This document shows, one piece after another, positions 18,515-27,197 of a stretch of 64,000 nt of DNA. The position numbers and the translations under genes are program-made. Under the pieces are notes generated by a model. That model saw nothing but the letters and a program-made list of their open reading frames with translations. It was not told where the DNA came from and made no database searches. Positions within the stretch are counted from its first letter, which is position 1. Each line of letters opens with the position of its first letter. The stretch is from an uncultured Bacteroidia bacterium (GTDB lineage Bacteria; Bacteroidota; Bacteroidia; Bacteroidales; UBA932). The DNA lies in NCBI GenBank assembly GCA_902785575.1, contig CACZZF010000002.1, forward strand, positions 94,655 through 158,654, written 5' to 3'.

Positions 18515-19270
18515 ATGAGATTCATCAGCTGGAATGTGAACGGCCTACGGGCCTGCGCCGGCAAAGGCGATTTTGACAAGGCTTTCACCGCTCTGGATGC
18601 GGACTTCTTCTGTCTCCAGGAGACAAAGATGCAGCCCGGGCAGCTTGATCTGGAATACCTCGGTTACACTTCTTACTGGCATTCCGCCGAGAAGAAAGGA
18701 TATTCAGGAACGGCGATTTACACCAAGCGTCAGCCTATTTCGGTGACCTATGGGATAGGTGTCCCGGAACATGATGTTGAGGGTCGTGTCATAACGCTGG
18801 AAATGCCTGATTTCTACTTGGTTTGCGTCTACACTCCAAATTCCCAGGACGGCCTTCGCAGGCTTGATTACAGGATGGTTTGGGACGACGCTTTCCGGGA
18901 ATATGTCCTCGGACTTAAGGCCAGGAAAGGGGTCGTGATTTGCGGGGATATGAATGTCGCCCATCAGGAAATCGATATCAAAAACCCTAAGGCCAACCGC
19001 CGCAACGCCGGCTTCACAGACGAGGAAAGGGACAAATTCTCTGTCCTTCTGGACTCCGGATTCGTGGATACCTGGCGCTCTACCCATCCCGATGAAGTGA
19101 AGTATTCCTGGTGGTCCTATCGTTTCAGGGCCAGGGAGAACAACGCCGGGTGGCGAATAGACTATTTCCTTGTGTCAGAAGACTTAAGAGAAAAAATAGA
19201 ATCGACGGACATCCACAACGAGATTTTCGGATCCGATCATTGTCCGGTCGAGTTGGTCCTGTCTCTTTGA
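18515..19270 (+). CDS. xth: Exodeoxyribonuclease III
   Basis: 251 aa, no signal peptide, so cytoplasmic. Start placed at ATG 18515 (MRFISWNVNGLR) rather than an in-frame TTG nine bases earlier. Motifs of the ExoIII/Ape1 type of EEP nuclease: ISWNVNGLRA (~4), LQETKM (~35, metal-binding Glu), YTPNSQDGLRRLDYR (~105), GDMNVAH (~145), DSGFVDTWR, WWSYR, WRIDYFLVS, and SDHCPVEL at the end (catalytic His). These enzymes cut at abasic sites and trim 3-prime ends during base-excision repair. Its last bases carry the -33 box of the promoter for the next gene. Confidence 0.95.
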   Translation: MRFISWNVNGLRACAGKGDFDKAFTALDADFFCLQETKMQPGQLDLEYLGYTSYWHSAEKKGYSGTAIYTKRQPISVTYGIGVPEHDVEGRVITLEMPDFYLVCVYTPNSQDGLRRLDYRMVWDDAFREYVLGLKARKGVVICGDMNVAHQEIDIKNPKANRRNAGFTDEERDKFSVLLDSGFVDTWRSTHPDEVKYSWWSYRFRARENNAGWRIDYFLVSEDLREKIESTDIHNEIFGSDHCPVELVLSL

Positions 19271-19296
19271 TTTTTGAACATTTCATTGTATATTAG
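19266..19296 (+). promoter_or_regulatory. Promoter of the nucleic-acid acquisition gene set
   Basis: TTTG (19266-19269, overlapping the exonuclease stop codon), 19 bases, TATATTAG (19289-19296), one mismatch from TAnnTTTG. Predicted start about 28 bases before the ATG at 19330. Confidence 0.5.
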
Positions 19297-19329
19297 CAAA
19301 CTGCGAGAATAACATATAATAGCGCTATA

Positions 19330-21924
19330 ATGAAAATCCAGAAATTGTTTTTGAGCATCCTCGCCGCGGCGTCATTATTCGCTGGCTGCAAGGAACCGGA
19401 GCCGGAACCATCAATTCCGACCCTTACTGTTGGTCAGACCGAACTCTCTTTTGAGCAGAACGGCGGAACCGGCAATATCACAGTGACTTCCAACCGTCCC
19501 TGGACAATCTCCACCGATGCGGACTGGTTGGCTTTCAACCCTTCAAGCGGTAATGCCGCCGACGCCCCCGTGACGGTTACGGTGACCGCTCTCGCCAATT
19601 CATCCACAGACAGGACAGCCTCCTTCAAGGTCAAGACCGACTTTGATTTCAGGACTGTTGAAGTCAGCCAGAAAGGAGCCAAGGGAGAGGATCCTAACGT
19701 GACGCCTTCCGGAAGCGGAACCGCCAGCGATCCGTACAATGTGGCCGCCGCTCTTGAGAAAGCCAAGAGTCTCCAGGCGTTCAATAACGGTGATGATCCG
19801 ACTTCTTCCAATTCGGCGAATGTTTATACCGCGGGAAAGGTGGTCAGTGTCGACATTGATCCTGGCTACGGAAACGCCACCTATTTCATTTCCGCTGATG
19901 GGACCAGCGCTGTCCAGCTCGAGGTCTACAGGGGTAAGTATCTCGAAGGAGTCTCCTTCACCGCCAAGGATCAGCTTAAAGTCGGAGACGAGGTCGTGGT
20001 CTACGGAACTCTCGTGAATTTCAAGGGAGAGACTCCTGAATATACAGCCGGCAGCAAGCTTATTTCCGTCAACGGTGAGACCAAGGCTCCTGAGATTGAC
20101 TATACCAAGTTCCCTCTCACAAACGTCGGCGCCTTTATCGAGAAGGCGGCCAAGGGTGAGTTCTTCAGGCTCAAGGGTAAAGTCAGCCGTTTCAATGCCC
20201 AGTACTGCAGCTTCGACCTCACTGACGACAGCGGTACTATCTATGTCTACAGCGTGACCAACAAGGACGAATGGACTTCCAAGATCTCCAACGGAGGTAC
20301 AGTCGAACTCGCCGGTATGTACGATTATTACGAGAAGAACAGCCAGCACGAGGTTGTCAATGCCCAGATACTCTCATTTGAGGCTGGACAGGAAGATGAT
20401 TATGAGAATGCCGAGCCTAAGACTGTGGCTGAATTCATTTCGGCAGCCAATAAGACCACATACTTCAAGCTCACCGGAACCGTCAGCAAGTTCAACGCCC
20501 AGTACTGCAGCTTCGACCTTACTGATGCGAGCGGTACCATCTATGTCTACAGCGTGGCGAACAAGGCTGACTGGTCATCCAAGATTTCCAATGGTGGCAC
20601 GGTCACCCTTGCCGGTAAATACGACTATTACGAGAAGAACAGCCAGCACGAAGTGATTGAGGCCCAAATTCTTTCGTTCGAGGCTGGAGCACAGGAGGAC
20701 TACAGCAATGCTGAACCCAAGACAGTCGCGGAATTCATCACTGCGGCCAATAAGGAAACTTATTTCAAGCTCACCGGAACCGTCAGCAAGTTCAAATCCC
20801 AGTACTGCAGCTTCGACCTTACTGATGCGAGCGGTACCATCTATGTCTACAGCGTGGCGAACAAGGCTGACTGGTCATCCAAGATTTCCAATGATGGTAC
20901 GGTCACCCTTGCCGGTAAATACGACTATTACGAGAAGAACAGCCAGCACGAGGTCATTGAGGCCTACATCATCTCCTTTGAGGCCGCTGCCCCGCCGGAT
21001 ACTCAGGACGCTACCGTCGCCGAGGCTCTCGCAGCTGCCAAGGATGCCGTTCTGAAGGTTGGCCCGGCCGTGGTCGTAGCATCATCTTCAGTAGGTTTCC
21101 TCATGGAGCAGGACGGCGCAAAAATCTATGTCTATGGAGGCTCGGCAACAGTAGGAGACAATGTCACTGTCGATGCTACACGCGGTGAGTACCAAGGTGT
21201 TCCCCAGCTGACTTCCCCGAAAGTCACGGTCAATTCTACAGGTGCCGCGATCACATATCCCACTGCGAAGGACATTACCTCCTCCTTTGCCTCATATTCA
21301 TCTGAGACCAGGGAATATGTGACATTTGCGGGCAAGCTCAACATCTCCGACAATTACTACAATATCGAGGTCACAGGTTCCTCTACTGTGACAGGAAGCA
21401 TTGTGAAGCCCGTTGAGGACATTTCATCGCTGAACGGCAAGGATGTCACCATCACCGGTTACTACCTCTATCACACTTCCCAGGGCAAGTACCTGTATGT
21501 CATCCCCACAAAGATCAATGACATAACCATTACCGGCGAAGGCGGTGAAGTTTCCGGCAACACCGAGACTATTGATTTCTCAACCAAAGGATACGAGAAT
21601 GCCGAAGCCATCGCCTCTGTCAAGGGGACCAATTTCAATATCAGCTTTGATAAAGGGACAAACTCCAACGGGCCCAAGTACTATGACACCGGTACGGCGA
21701 TCAGGGTCTATGGCAGCAATAGTTTCACTGTCTCCTCAAGCAAGATCATTTCCCAGATAAAGTTCACGTTCAGCAGCGGTGAAGGTACCAATGAGATCAC
21801 AGTCGATAAAGGTACCTTCTCAAAGGATTCCTGGACTGGTTCAGCCACATCAGTGAAATTTACTATTGGAGGCACAACAGGCCATAGGAGAATCAAAGTG
21901 ATAGCTGTTACTTTTGCTGAATAG
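19330..21924 (+). CDS. Surface lipoprotein with BACON-like domain and tandem OB-fold repeats
   Basis: 864 aa, lipobox FAGCKE (Cys ~20). After the anchor comes a BACON-like Ig domain (~33-115: LTVGQTELSFEQNGGTG, RPWTISTDADWLAF, VEVSQKGA). Next an OB-like domain (~130-250), then three tandem 100-residue OB units (~265-560), each with FxLxGxVSxFxxQYCSFDLTD and SGTIYVYSV, DYYEKNSQHEV. Another OB-like domain (~565-740) and a beta-rich tail (~745-864) follow. OB folds usually bind nucleic acids or oligosaccharides. As first gene of a set with two secreted nucleases and a TonB receptor, I infer it captures nucleic acid at the cell surface. Confidence 0.85.
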   Translation: MKIQKLFLSILAAASLFAGCKEPEPEPSIPTLTVGQTELSFEQNGGTGNITVTSNRPWTISTDADWLAFNPSSGNAADAPVTVTVTALANSSTDRTASFKVKTDFDFRTVEVSQKGAKGEDPNVTPSGSGTASDPYNVAAALEKAKSLQAFNNGDDPTSSNSANVYTAGKVVSVDIDPGYGNATYFISADGTSAVQLEVYRGKYLEGVSFTAKDQLKVGDEVVVYGTLVNFKGETPEYTAGSKLISVNGETKAPEIDYTKFPLTNVGAFIEKAAKGEFFRLKGKVSRFNAQYCSFDLTDDSGTIYVYSVTNKDEWTSKISNGGTVELAGMYDYYEKNSQHEVVNAQILSFEAGQEDDYENAEPKTVAEFISAANKTTYFKLTGTVSKFNAQYCSFDLTDASGTIYVYSVANKADWSSKISNGGTVTLAGKYDYYEKNSQHEVIEAQILSFEAGAQEDYSNAEPKTVAEFITAANKETYFKLTGTVSKFKSQYCSFDLTDASGTIYVYSVANKADWSSKISNDGTVTLAGKYDYYEKNSQHEVIEAYIISFEAAAPPDTQDATVAEALAAAKDAVLKVGPAVVVASSSVGFLMEQDGAKIYVYGGSATVGDNVTVDATRGEYQGVPQLTSPKVTVNSTGAAITYPTAKDITSSFASYSSETREYVTFAGKLNISDNYYNIEVTGSSTVTGSIVKPVEDISSLNGKDVTITGYYLYHTSQGKYLYVIPTKINDITITGEGGEVSGNTETIDFSTKGYENAEAIASVKGTNFNISFDKGTNSNGPKYYDTGTAIRVYGSNSFTVSSSKIISQIKFTFSSGEGTNEITVDKGTFSKDSWTGSATSVKFTIGGTTGHRRIKVIAVTFAE
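20101..21000 (+). repeat. Three in-frame 300-base tandem repeats (OB-fold units)
   Basis: Period exactly 300 bases (100 codons). Units 2 and 3 are nearly identical: in 20461-20640 against 20761-20940 I count five differences in 180 bases, with 96 identical bases in a row (20498-20593 against 20798-20893). Unit 1 is more diverged. This points to a recent duplication or gene conversion of the third unit. Confidence 0.9.
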
Positions 21925-21926
21925 TT

Positions 21927-23192
21927 ATGACTGCTAACCGTCGGGTTTCTGCGATTACGAGATCAGTGGCGGCGTTTCTGGCGCTGTCACTGATGGTCGT
22001 TTCGTGTGGGGGAGGTTCTGATATCAAGGAAGAACCTCTTGTCCCACCGGTGGTCAGCATCAAAACCCAGAGCGTTTCCGGCGAGGCTGGCAGCCAGTTT
22101 ATGACAGTAACGGCCTCCGGCAGCTGGACGATCACGACTTCAGCACCATGGATTACCGTCAGCCCTTCCAGTGGCACCGGTAACTCCAGCAATGTGGTGC
22201 TGAGCTATTCGGAGAACACCGACGCCATCAGAAACGCGACCGTGACAATCACCGGTCCGGGCGGTTCGGCCAGCGCCGGTATCACACAGAGCAAACTGGT
22301 TGTCCCAGTGCCTCCCACGCCTCCGGATCCGGGTCCCGGGCTTGATCCGGGCGGAGATGACGATCCGCCCCACCAGCCGGGAGAAGAGAACGGTTACGGT
22401 TACAAGACCGCACCTCAAGGTTGGCTGGAACTAGCTGAGACTAAGGAAGATGACGGTCTGGAGTTCTTCACTCATTACATGACTCTCGGCACCGCCACGG
22501 TCAGGAACTATTCGTTCTACTGGGACTATGACAACCTTGTCGCCCCTTGGGTGGCCTATCCTCTCTGCGCAGGCAATATCGGCAATGGCGGCCGTTCGGA
22601 CCAATGGGGTCTCGATCCTCTCCTTCCGGACAAAAAGCAGCCGGTCCTATTCAAGGCATATTCCAACTTCGGCTCCAGAGGTCACCAGATACCATCCGCG
22701 GACAGGCTCAATCGGGACGCTAACATCCAGACCTTCTATTTCACGAATATGACTCCGCAGGATTATGACTTCAATGGAGGCATTTGGGCTGTGCTTGAAG
22801 GCAAGGTTCGTGAATTGGCTAAAAAAACCGGTGCGACCACCGGCACGGACACCCTGTACGTGGTCACCGGTTGTTACATAGGGAATTCCACAAGGAAAGC
22901 GTTTGATAATAATGGCAAGGCCGTAGCGGTCCCCGAGGGATATTTCAAGGCCTTGCTGCGTTACAAGGACAACACTTCGGTCGGCCATGGCGGATTCATG
23001 GCTTGCGCGTTCTATCTGACGAACAAGAATGAGCACGGATCGAAAATCACCAAGGAAATGAGCATGTCAATCTCCGACCTTGAGAAGAAGTTGGGTTACA
23101 AACTGTTCGTTAACCTTGACGCCAAGGTCGGCGCCGAGACCGCCAAAACAATTAAAGAAGAGAATCCCGCCAACGTAAGCTGGTGGTGGTAA
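21927..23192 (+). CDS. DNA/RNA non-specific endonuclease lipoprotein with BACON-like domain
   Basis: 421 aa starting two bases after the previous stop. Lipobox VVSCGGG (Cys ~27). Domains: a BACON-like Ig domain (~40-125, TASGSWTITTSAPWITVSPSSG), a Pro/Gly/Asp-rich linker (~128-155), then a NUC-type beta-beta-alpha-metal nuclease (~165-421). The active-site signature is FGSRGHQIPSADR (~250, the family's RGH general-base His) with YFTNMTPQDYDFN (~275, metal-binding Asn). Such nucleases cut both DNA and RNA, double or single stranded, outside the cell. The lipid anchor and flexible linker suggest display on the cell surface beside the TonB receptor encoded in the same set. Confidence 0.93.
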   Translation: MTANRRVSAITRSVAAFLALSLMVVSCGGGSDIKEEPLVPPVVSIKTQSVSGEAGSQFMTVTASGSWTITTSAPWITVSPSSGTGNSSNVVLSYSENTDAIRNATVTITGPGGSASAGITQSKLVVPVPPTPPDPGPGLDPGGDDDPPHQPGEENGYGYKTAPQGWLELAETKEDDGLEFFTHYMTLGTATVRNYSFYWDYDNLVAPWVAYPLCAGNIGNGGRSDQWGLDPLLPDKKQPVLFKAYSNFGSRGHQIPSADRLNRDANIQTFYFTNMTPQDYDFNGGIWAVLEGKVRELAKKTGATTGTDTLYVVTGCYIGNSTRKAFDNNGKAVAVPEGYFKALLRYKDNTSVGHGGFMACAFYLTNKNEHGSKITKEMSMSISDLEKKLGYKLFVNLDAKVGAETAKTIKEENPANVSWWW

Positions 23193-23220
23193 TAATCAGC
23201 GATAACATTAAGACAACCAA

Positions 23221-24294
23221 ATGAGAAGAATTTACTTCATAGCGCTCTGCGTCCTCCTGATGGCTCCTTTCGCCGGTGCCCAGAAGGTCCAGAAGAGCCA
23301 CGTGATCGGTTTCTACAATCTCGAGAACCTGTTCGACACCTATCACGACGAGGGTAAGAATGACTATGAGTACCTGCCCGAAGGCGCGAACCAGTGGACT
23401 GATGTAAAATATCGCAAGAAACTCCACAACATGGCGGAGGTCATCCGGGCGATGAAAGACGAGAACAAAGTTTGGCACACCATCTTGGGAGTCAGCGAGA
23501 TCGAGAACCGCAATGTTCTCGAGGATCTAGTGATCCAGCCCGAGATCGCCGAGGCCAACTACCAGATCGTCCATTATGACGGTCCTGACCGTCGTGGTGT
23601 GGACTGCGCCCTGTTCTACAGGCCCGACCAGTTCACCCTTCTTGAGAGCCGCTCGATCCCGTTCACCTTTAATTCCCCGAGCATCCAGTTCAGCATGACT
23701 CCTGAGGAGCAGGAGAATTTCCGCACGAGGGATATCCTTGAGGTCCGTGGCACTATTGGAGACGAGATGTTCGCCTTCTATGTGACCCACCTTCCTTCCA
23801 GGATCGGAGGCAAGAGCGGTGACCTGCGCAGCCGCGGCGCCGAAATTATCCATGAGAACGCCATGGCCTTGATGGAAAAATATCCCGGAATCAAGATCGT
23901 GGTGATGGGTGATATGAACGACAACCCCGTTGACGAGAGCATGGTCACATATCTCCACGGCAAGGAAACCATCGAGGAAGTCGGCCAACAGGATTTCTTC
24001 AACCCCTTCCTCTCGATGATCAAGGCGGGTTACGGCTCCTTGGCATATCAGGGTGTCTGGTGCATATTCGACATCATCATGGTGAATTCGAATCTGGCCC
24101 ACGCTCCCAAGGGTACTTTCCAGATCCAGCCTATCGTCAAGAAGAAATTCTACGGCAGGGTCTTCCAGCAGCCTTTCATGACCCAGCAGGAAGGCCAGTA
24201 CAAAGGCACTCCCAAGAGGACTTCTTCCAATGGAGCCTTCATCAACGGCTACAGCGACCATTATCCAACCTACATAGTAATCTCCACAAAGTAA
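23221..24294 (+). CDS. Secreted endonuclease/exonuclease/phosphatase (EEP) family enzyme
   Basis: 357 aa, cleavable signal peptide (MRRIYFIALCVLLMAPFAGAQK), no lipobox Cys. EEP motifs: GFYNLENLFD (~31), VSEIENR (~97, metal-binding Glu), VDCALFYRP (~125), VTHLPSRIGG (~187), VMGDMNDNP (~228), and GYSDHYP near the end (catalytic His). The fold cleaves phosphodiester bonds in nucleic acids or phospho-lipids; context favours nucleic acid. It lies 28 bases after the NUC-type nuclease gene and one base before the TonB receptor start, so the genes are one transcript. Confidence 0.9.
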   Translation: MRRIYFIALCVLLMAPFAGAQKVQKSHVIGFYNLENLFDTYHDEGKNDYEYLPEGANQWTDVKYRKKLHNMAEVIRAMKDENKVWHTILGVSEIENRNVLEDLVIQPEIAEANYQIVHYDGPDRRGVDCALFYRPDQFTLLESRSIPFTFNSPSIQFSMTPEEQENFRTRDILEVRGTIGDEMFAFYVTHLPSRIGGKSGDLRSRGAEIIHENAMALMEKYPGIKIVVMGDMNDNPVDESMVTYLHGKETIEEVGQQDFFNPFLSMIKAGYGSLAYQGVWCIFDIIMVNSNLAHAPKGTFQIQPIVKKKFYGRVFQQPFMTQQEGQYKGTPKRTSSNGAFINGYSDHYPTYIVISTK

Positions 24295-24295
24295 A

Positions 24296-27181
24296 ATGAA
24301 TATCCTGAAGAAAACAGCCGCGCTTGTAGCGGCCTGTCTGGCCGGGATCGCCCTTTTCGCCCAGTCTCCGACCGGCGGCGTGAAAGGAAAGATCGTAAAC
24401 AGGGCTGACAGGACTCCGGTCACTGGAGCTGTCCTGACGCTGAAATCAGGTGCCACCGAGATCGGGACGATCAAGTCCGACGAGCAAGGTGACTTCCTGA
24501 TGAGCGAGTTGGCGGACGGCATGTATGACCTCTTCATCGAGGCCCCAGGCTTCCTGCCCACGACAGTCAATGTGACCGTGAATGATGGTTACGTCAAGAA
24601 TATGTTTAACCTCAGCCTCTCCCCGGTCGTGGTGGCTGGTGAGGTGGACGACTCTTCCTTCGGAGAGTTCGACCTTGACGGTAACGGCTATGAGGACACC
24701 CCTACGATCCTCTATGACCAGAATGATGTGTTCAACAACGCCGCGAGTTTCAATTTCAGCGCCGTGCGTTTCAAGGTCAGAGGTTACGCGAGTGAGTCGC
24801 AGGATGTGTACATCGCCGGAGTCAAGATGAATGATGCCTTGACCGGGTATTCTCCATATTCATTGTGGAGCGGCCTGAATGAGGCGACCAGGGCCAAGTC
24901 CTCTGTCATCGGATCCGAGATATCCACCTATGGTATCGGAGGTTACAACGGTCTCACCAACATCTACGCGACCCCTGGGCAGGTGCGTCCCGGAAAGCGG
25001 TTCAGCATCCTGACCAACAGCGCCCTTTACCGAATGAGGGTGATGGGCACCTGGGCTGTCCCGGAGAACGACAAAGGATGGTCCTACGCCGTCAGCGCTT
25101 CCGCCCGTCTTGGTGGAAACGATTGGGTACAAGGTGTTTACTACCGCTCTTTCGCTTACTATCTGGGAGTTGAGAAGAATTGGAACGATCTTCACAGGTT
25201 GGCTCTCGTGACCTTCGGAGCCCCTGGACAAAGAGGTGCGCAGAACGCTTCCACCCAAGAGGTTTACGACCTTGTCGGAGACAACATGTATAACTCCAAC
25301 TGGGGTTATCAGAACGGGAAGATGCGTAATGCCCGAAACAGGATCACCTTCGAGCCTATTACCTTCCTGAAATACGATTTCACTCCTTCAAAGGAGTTTG
25401 AGGCTTCCGCTACAGTCCTGTTCAGAACCGGAAAGAACGGTTACACCGCTCTTGATTGGTATGACGCTCCGGATCCTCGTCCTGATTACTACCGTAACCT
25501 CCCCAGCTATTTCTACATGGCGAATGATGACTACAACCGCATGAATCCGGCGAAGGCCGCTTGGGCCCGCGAGGCTTGGATGAGCGGTGATCCTTCGACT
25601 GCCCATGTGGATTGGGACAGGTTGTATAGCGTCAACAGGAACTCCGAGGGTGGTCGCGCGAAGTACGCTCTCGAGGAAAGGCATGTGGACCAGAACGATT
25701 TGAACCTCGCCACCAGCATTCTTTGGAAGCCGAAGCCAGGTGTCGCTGTACGAGCTGGTTTCAACGCCAAGTATAACCGCACCGAGTACTACAAGTCAGT
25801 TAACGACCTTCTCGGTGGCAGCTATTTCCTCGATGTCGACCAGTTCGCCGAGAGGGACTATTCCGCGTCCGCCATCAGGGTCCAGAATGATCTCGACTAC
25901 TATCTCGCCCACGGTGAGGCCCGCAAACTGAAAGTGGGTGACAAATATGGCTACGACTACTATGCCCATCTCGTCAAAGGAGAGGCCTGGGCTACTGGCA
26001 AGTTCGCTTTCGGAGGCCTTGATTTGACGGTAGGAGGAAGGATCGGATCCAACTCATTCTGGAGGGAAGGTCTTGTCCGTAAGGGACTTTTCCCTGGTCT
26101 GGATGACAACGGCAACCCTATCCAGGTGGGTGATGACATCTACACTTCTTACGAGGATGACGGATCCCCGATCACTTCAAAGGGCAAATCCGAGAAGAGC
26201 TCGTTCCTGACTTATGCCGGCAAGATCAATCTGGCCTACACCCTGACCGGAGGCCACAGGTTCTTCGCCAATGCTGGTTATTCCAGTGAGGCTCCGTACT
26301 TTGACAAGGCTTTCGTGGCCCCGAGAACCAGGAATACTCTTATCAAGGGCATCGAGAATACCAAGGCCCTGTCCGGAGACGTCAACTATATGTACGCCAC
26401 CAATGGTTACAGCCTCCGCCTGACCGGTTTCTACACCAATATAACCGACCAGACCGATGTGATGAGCGTCTACTACGACCTCAACAACTCCTTCGGAAAC
26501 TTCGCCCTCAGCGGAATTGATGAGAGGCATATCGGAATGGAGCTCGGTTTCGAGGTTCCGACCCCTCTCAGCGGTCTTTCAGTTGTGGGAGTGTTCACCA
26601 CTGGTGAATATATCTACACTTCGACTCCGATACTGACCGCCACGGTCGACAATAACGCCTCTCCGATTTATTCGAACCTGCCGGTTCCTTACTGGAAGAG
26701 CACTCCGAAAACCGACGGGACATATCAGAAGCACTACGTGCCCAGCACGCCGCAGTTGGCCGCCAGCTTGGGGCTCTCGTATTTCTACAACTACTGGTTC
26801 ATCGACGCCGATGTCGACTATTTCGCCAACTCTTATCTGGACATGAGTCCTCTGAGCAGGACAGATTACGCTACCGCCGGCCCCGACGGAGTGATCACTC
26901 CGGAGGAGGTCGAGTCTATGACTCTCCAGGAAAAGTTCAATCCCGCATGGCTTGTGAACTTCAGCGTGGGCAAGTCCTGGTACATCCAGAGGAAATACCA
27001 GCTCGGTTTCTCGCTCAACGCTAAGAACATCCTCAACAAGACCGATGTCAAGACCGGAGGTTTCGAGCAGACCAGAATGGTTGACAACACGGTCAGCAAG
27101 AGCCGCTACTACAACTTCGATCCGAAGTATTTCTACATGTCCGGTTTCAACTACATGCTGAACCTTTATTTCAGATTCTAA
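24296..27181 (+). CDS. TonB-dependent outer-membrane receptor of the nuclease gene set
   Basis: 961 aa, signal peptide ending ALFAQS. An N-terminal carboxypeptidase-regulatory-like domain (~28-105, GGVKGKIVNRADRTPVTGA) is followed by a plug-like region (~130-235: VRFKVRGYASESQDVYIAG, IGGYNGLTNIYATPG) and a long barrel ending in NLYFRF. It is not of the SusC subclass: it lacks the DEVVVVGYG box and no SusD follows. Its only co-transcribed surface partners are OB-fold lipoproteins and nucleases, so I infer import of nucleic-acid fragments. The classical alternative, peptide or metal import, cannot be excluded. Confidence 0.92.
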   Translation: MNILKKTAALVAACLAGIALFAQSPTGGVKGKIVNRADRTPVTGAVLTLKSGATEIGTIKSDEQGDFLMSELADGMYDLFIEAPGFLPTTVNVTVNDGYVKNMFNLSLSPVVVAGEVDDSSFGEFDLDGNGYEDTPTILYDQNDVFNNAASFNFSAVRFKVRGYASESQDVYIAGVKMNDALTGYSPYSLWSGLNEATRAKSSVIGSEISTYGIGGYNGLTNIYATPGQVRPGKRFSILTNSALYRMRVMGTWAVPENDKGWSYAVSASARLGGNDWVQGVYYRSFAYYLGVEKNWNDLHRLALVTFGAPGQRGAQNASTQEVYDLVGDNMYNSNWGYQNGKMRNARNRITFEPITFLKYDFTPSKEFEASATVLFRTGKNGYTALDWYDAPDPRPDYYRNLPSYFYMANDDYNRMNPAKAAWAREAWMSGDPSTAHVDWDRLYSVNRNSEGGRAKYALEERHVDQNDLNLATSILWKPKPGVAVRAGFNAKYNRTEYYKSVNDLLGGSYFLDVDQFAERDYSASAIRVQNDLDYYLAHGEARKLKVGDKYGYDYYAHLVKGEAWATGKFAFGGLDLTVGGRIGSNSFWREGLVRKGLFPGLDDNGNPIQVGDDIYTSYEDDGSPITSKGKSEKSSFLTYAGKINLAYTLTGGHRFFANAGYSSEAPYFDKAFVAPRTRNTLIKGIENTKALSGDVNYMYATNGYSLRLTGFYTNITDQTDVMSVYYDLNNSFGNFALSGIDERHIGMELGFEVPTPLSGLSVVGVFTTGEYIYTSTPILTATVDNNASPIYSNLPVPYWKSTPKTDGTYQKHYVPSTPQLAASLGLSYFYNYWFIDADVDYFANSYLDMSPLSRTDYATAGPDGVITPEEVESMTLQEKFNPAWLVNFSVGKSWYIQRKYQLGFSLNAKNILNKTDVKTGGFEQTRMVDNTVSKSRYYNFDPKYFYMSGFNYMLNLYFRF

Positions 27182-27197
27182 AGCAGGAGGCAAGATC

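Noticed and set aside
17590..18588. A 332-codon minus-strand frame
   Set aside because: Covers the end of the glycosidase-like gene and the start of exonuclease III in antisense; no motif.
20101..21000. CRISPR-like array
   Set aside because: The 300-base units are in-frame protein repeats without short repeats and spacers; no CRISPR array was seen anywhere in the window.
23527..24570. A 347-codon minus-strand frame
   Set aside because: Antisense to the EEP nuclease and the start of the TonB receptor, both well supported.
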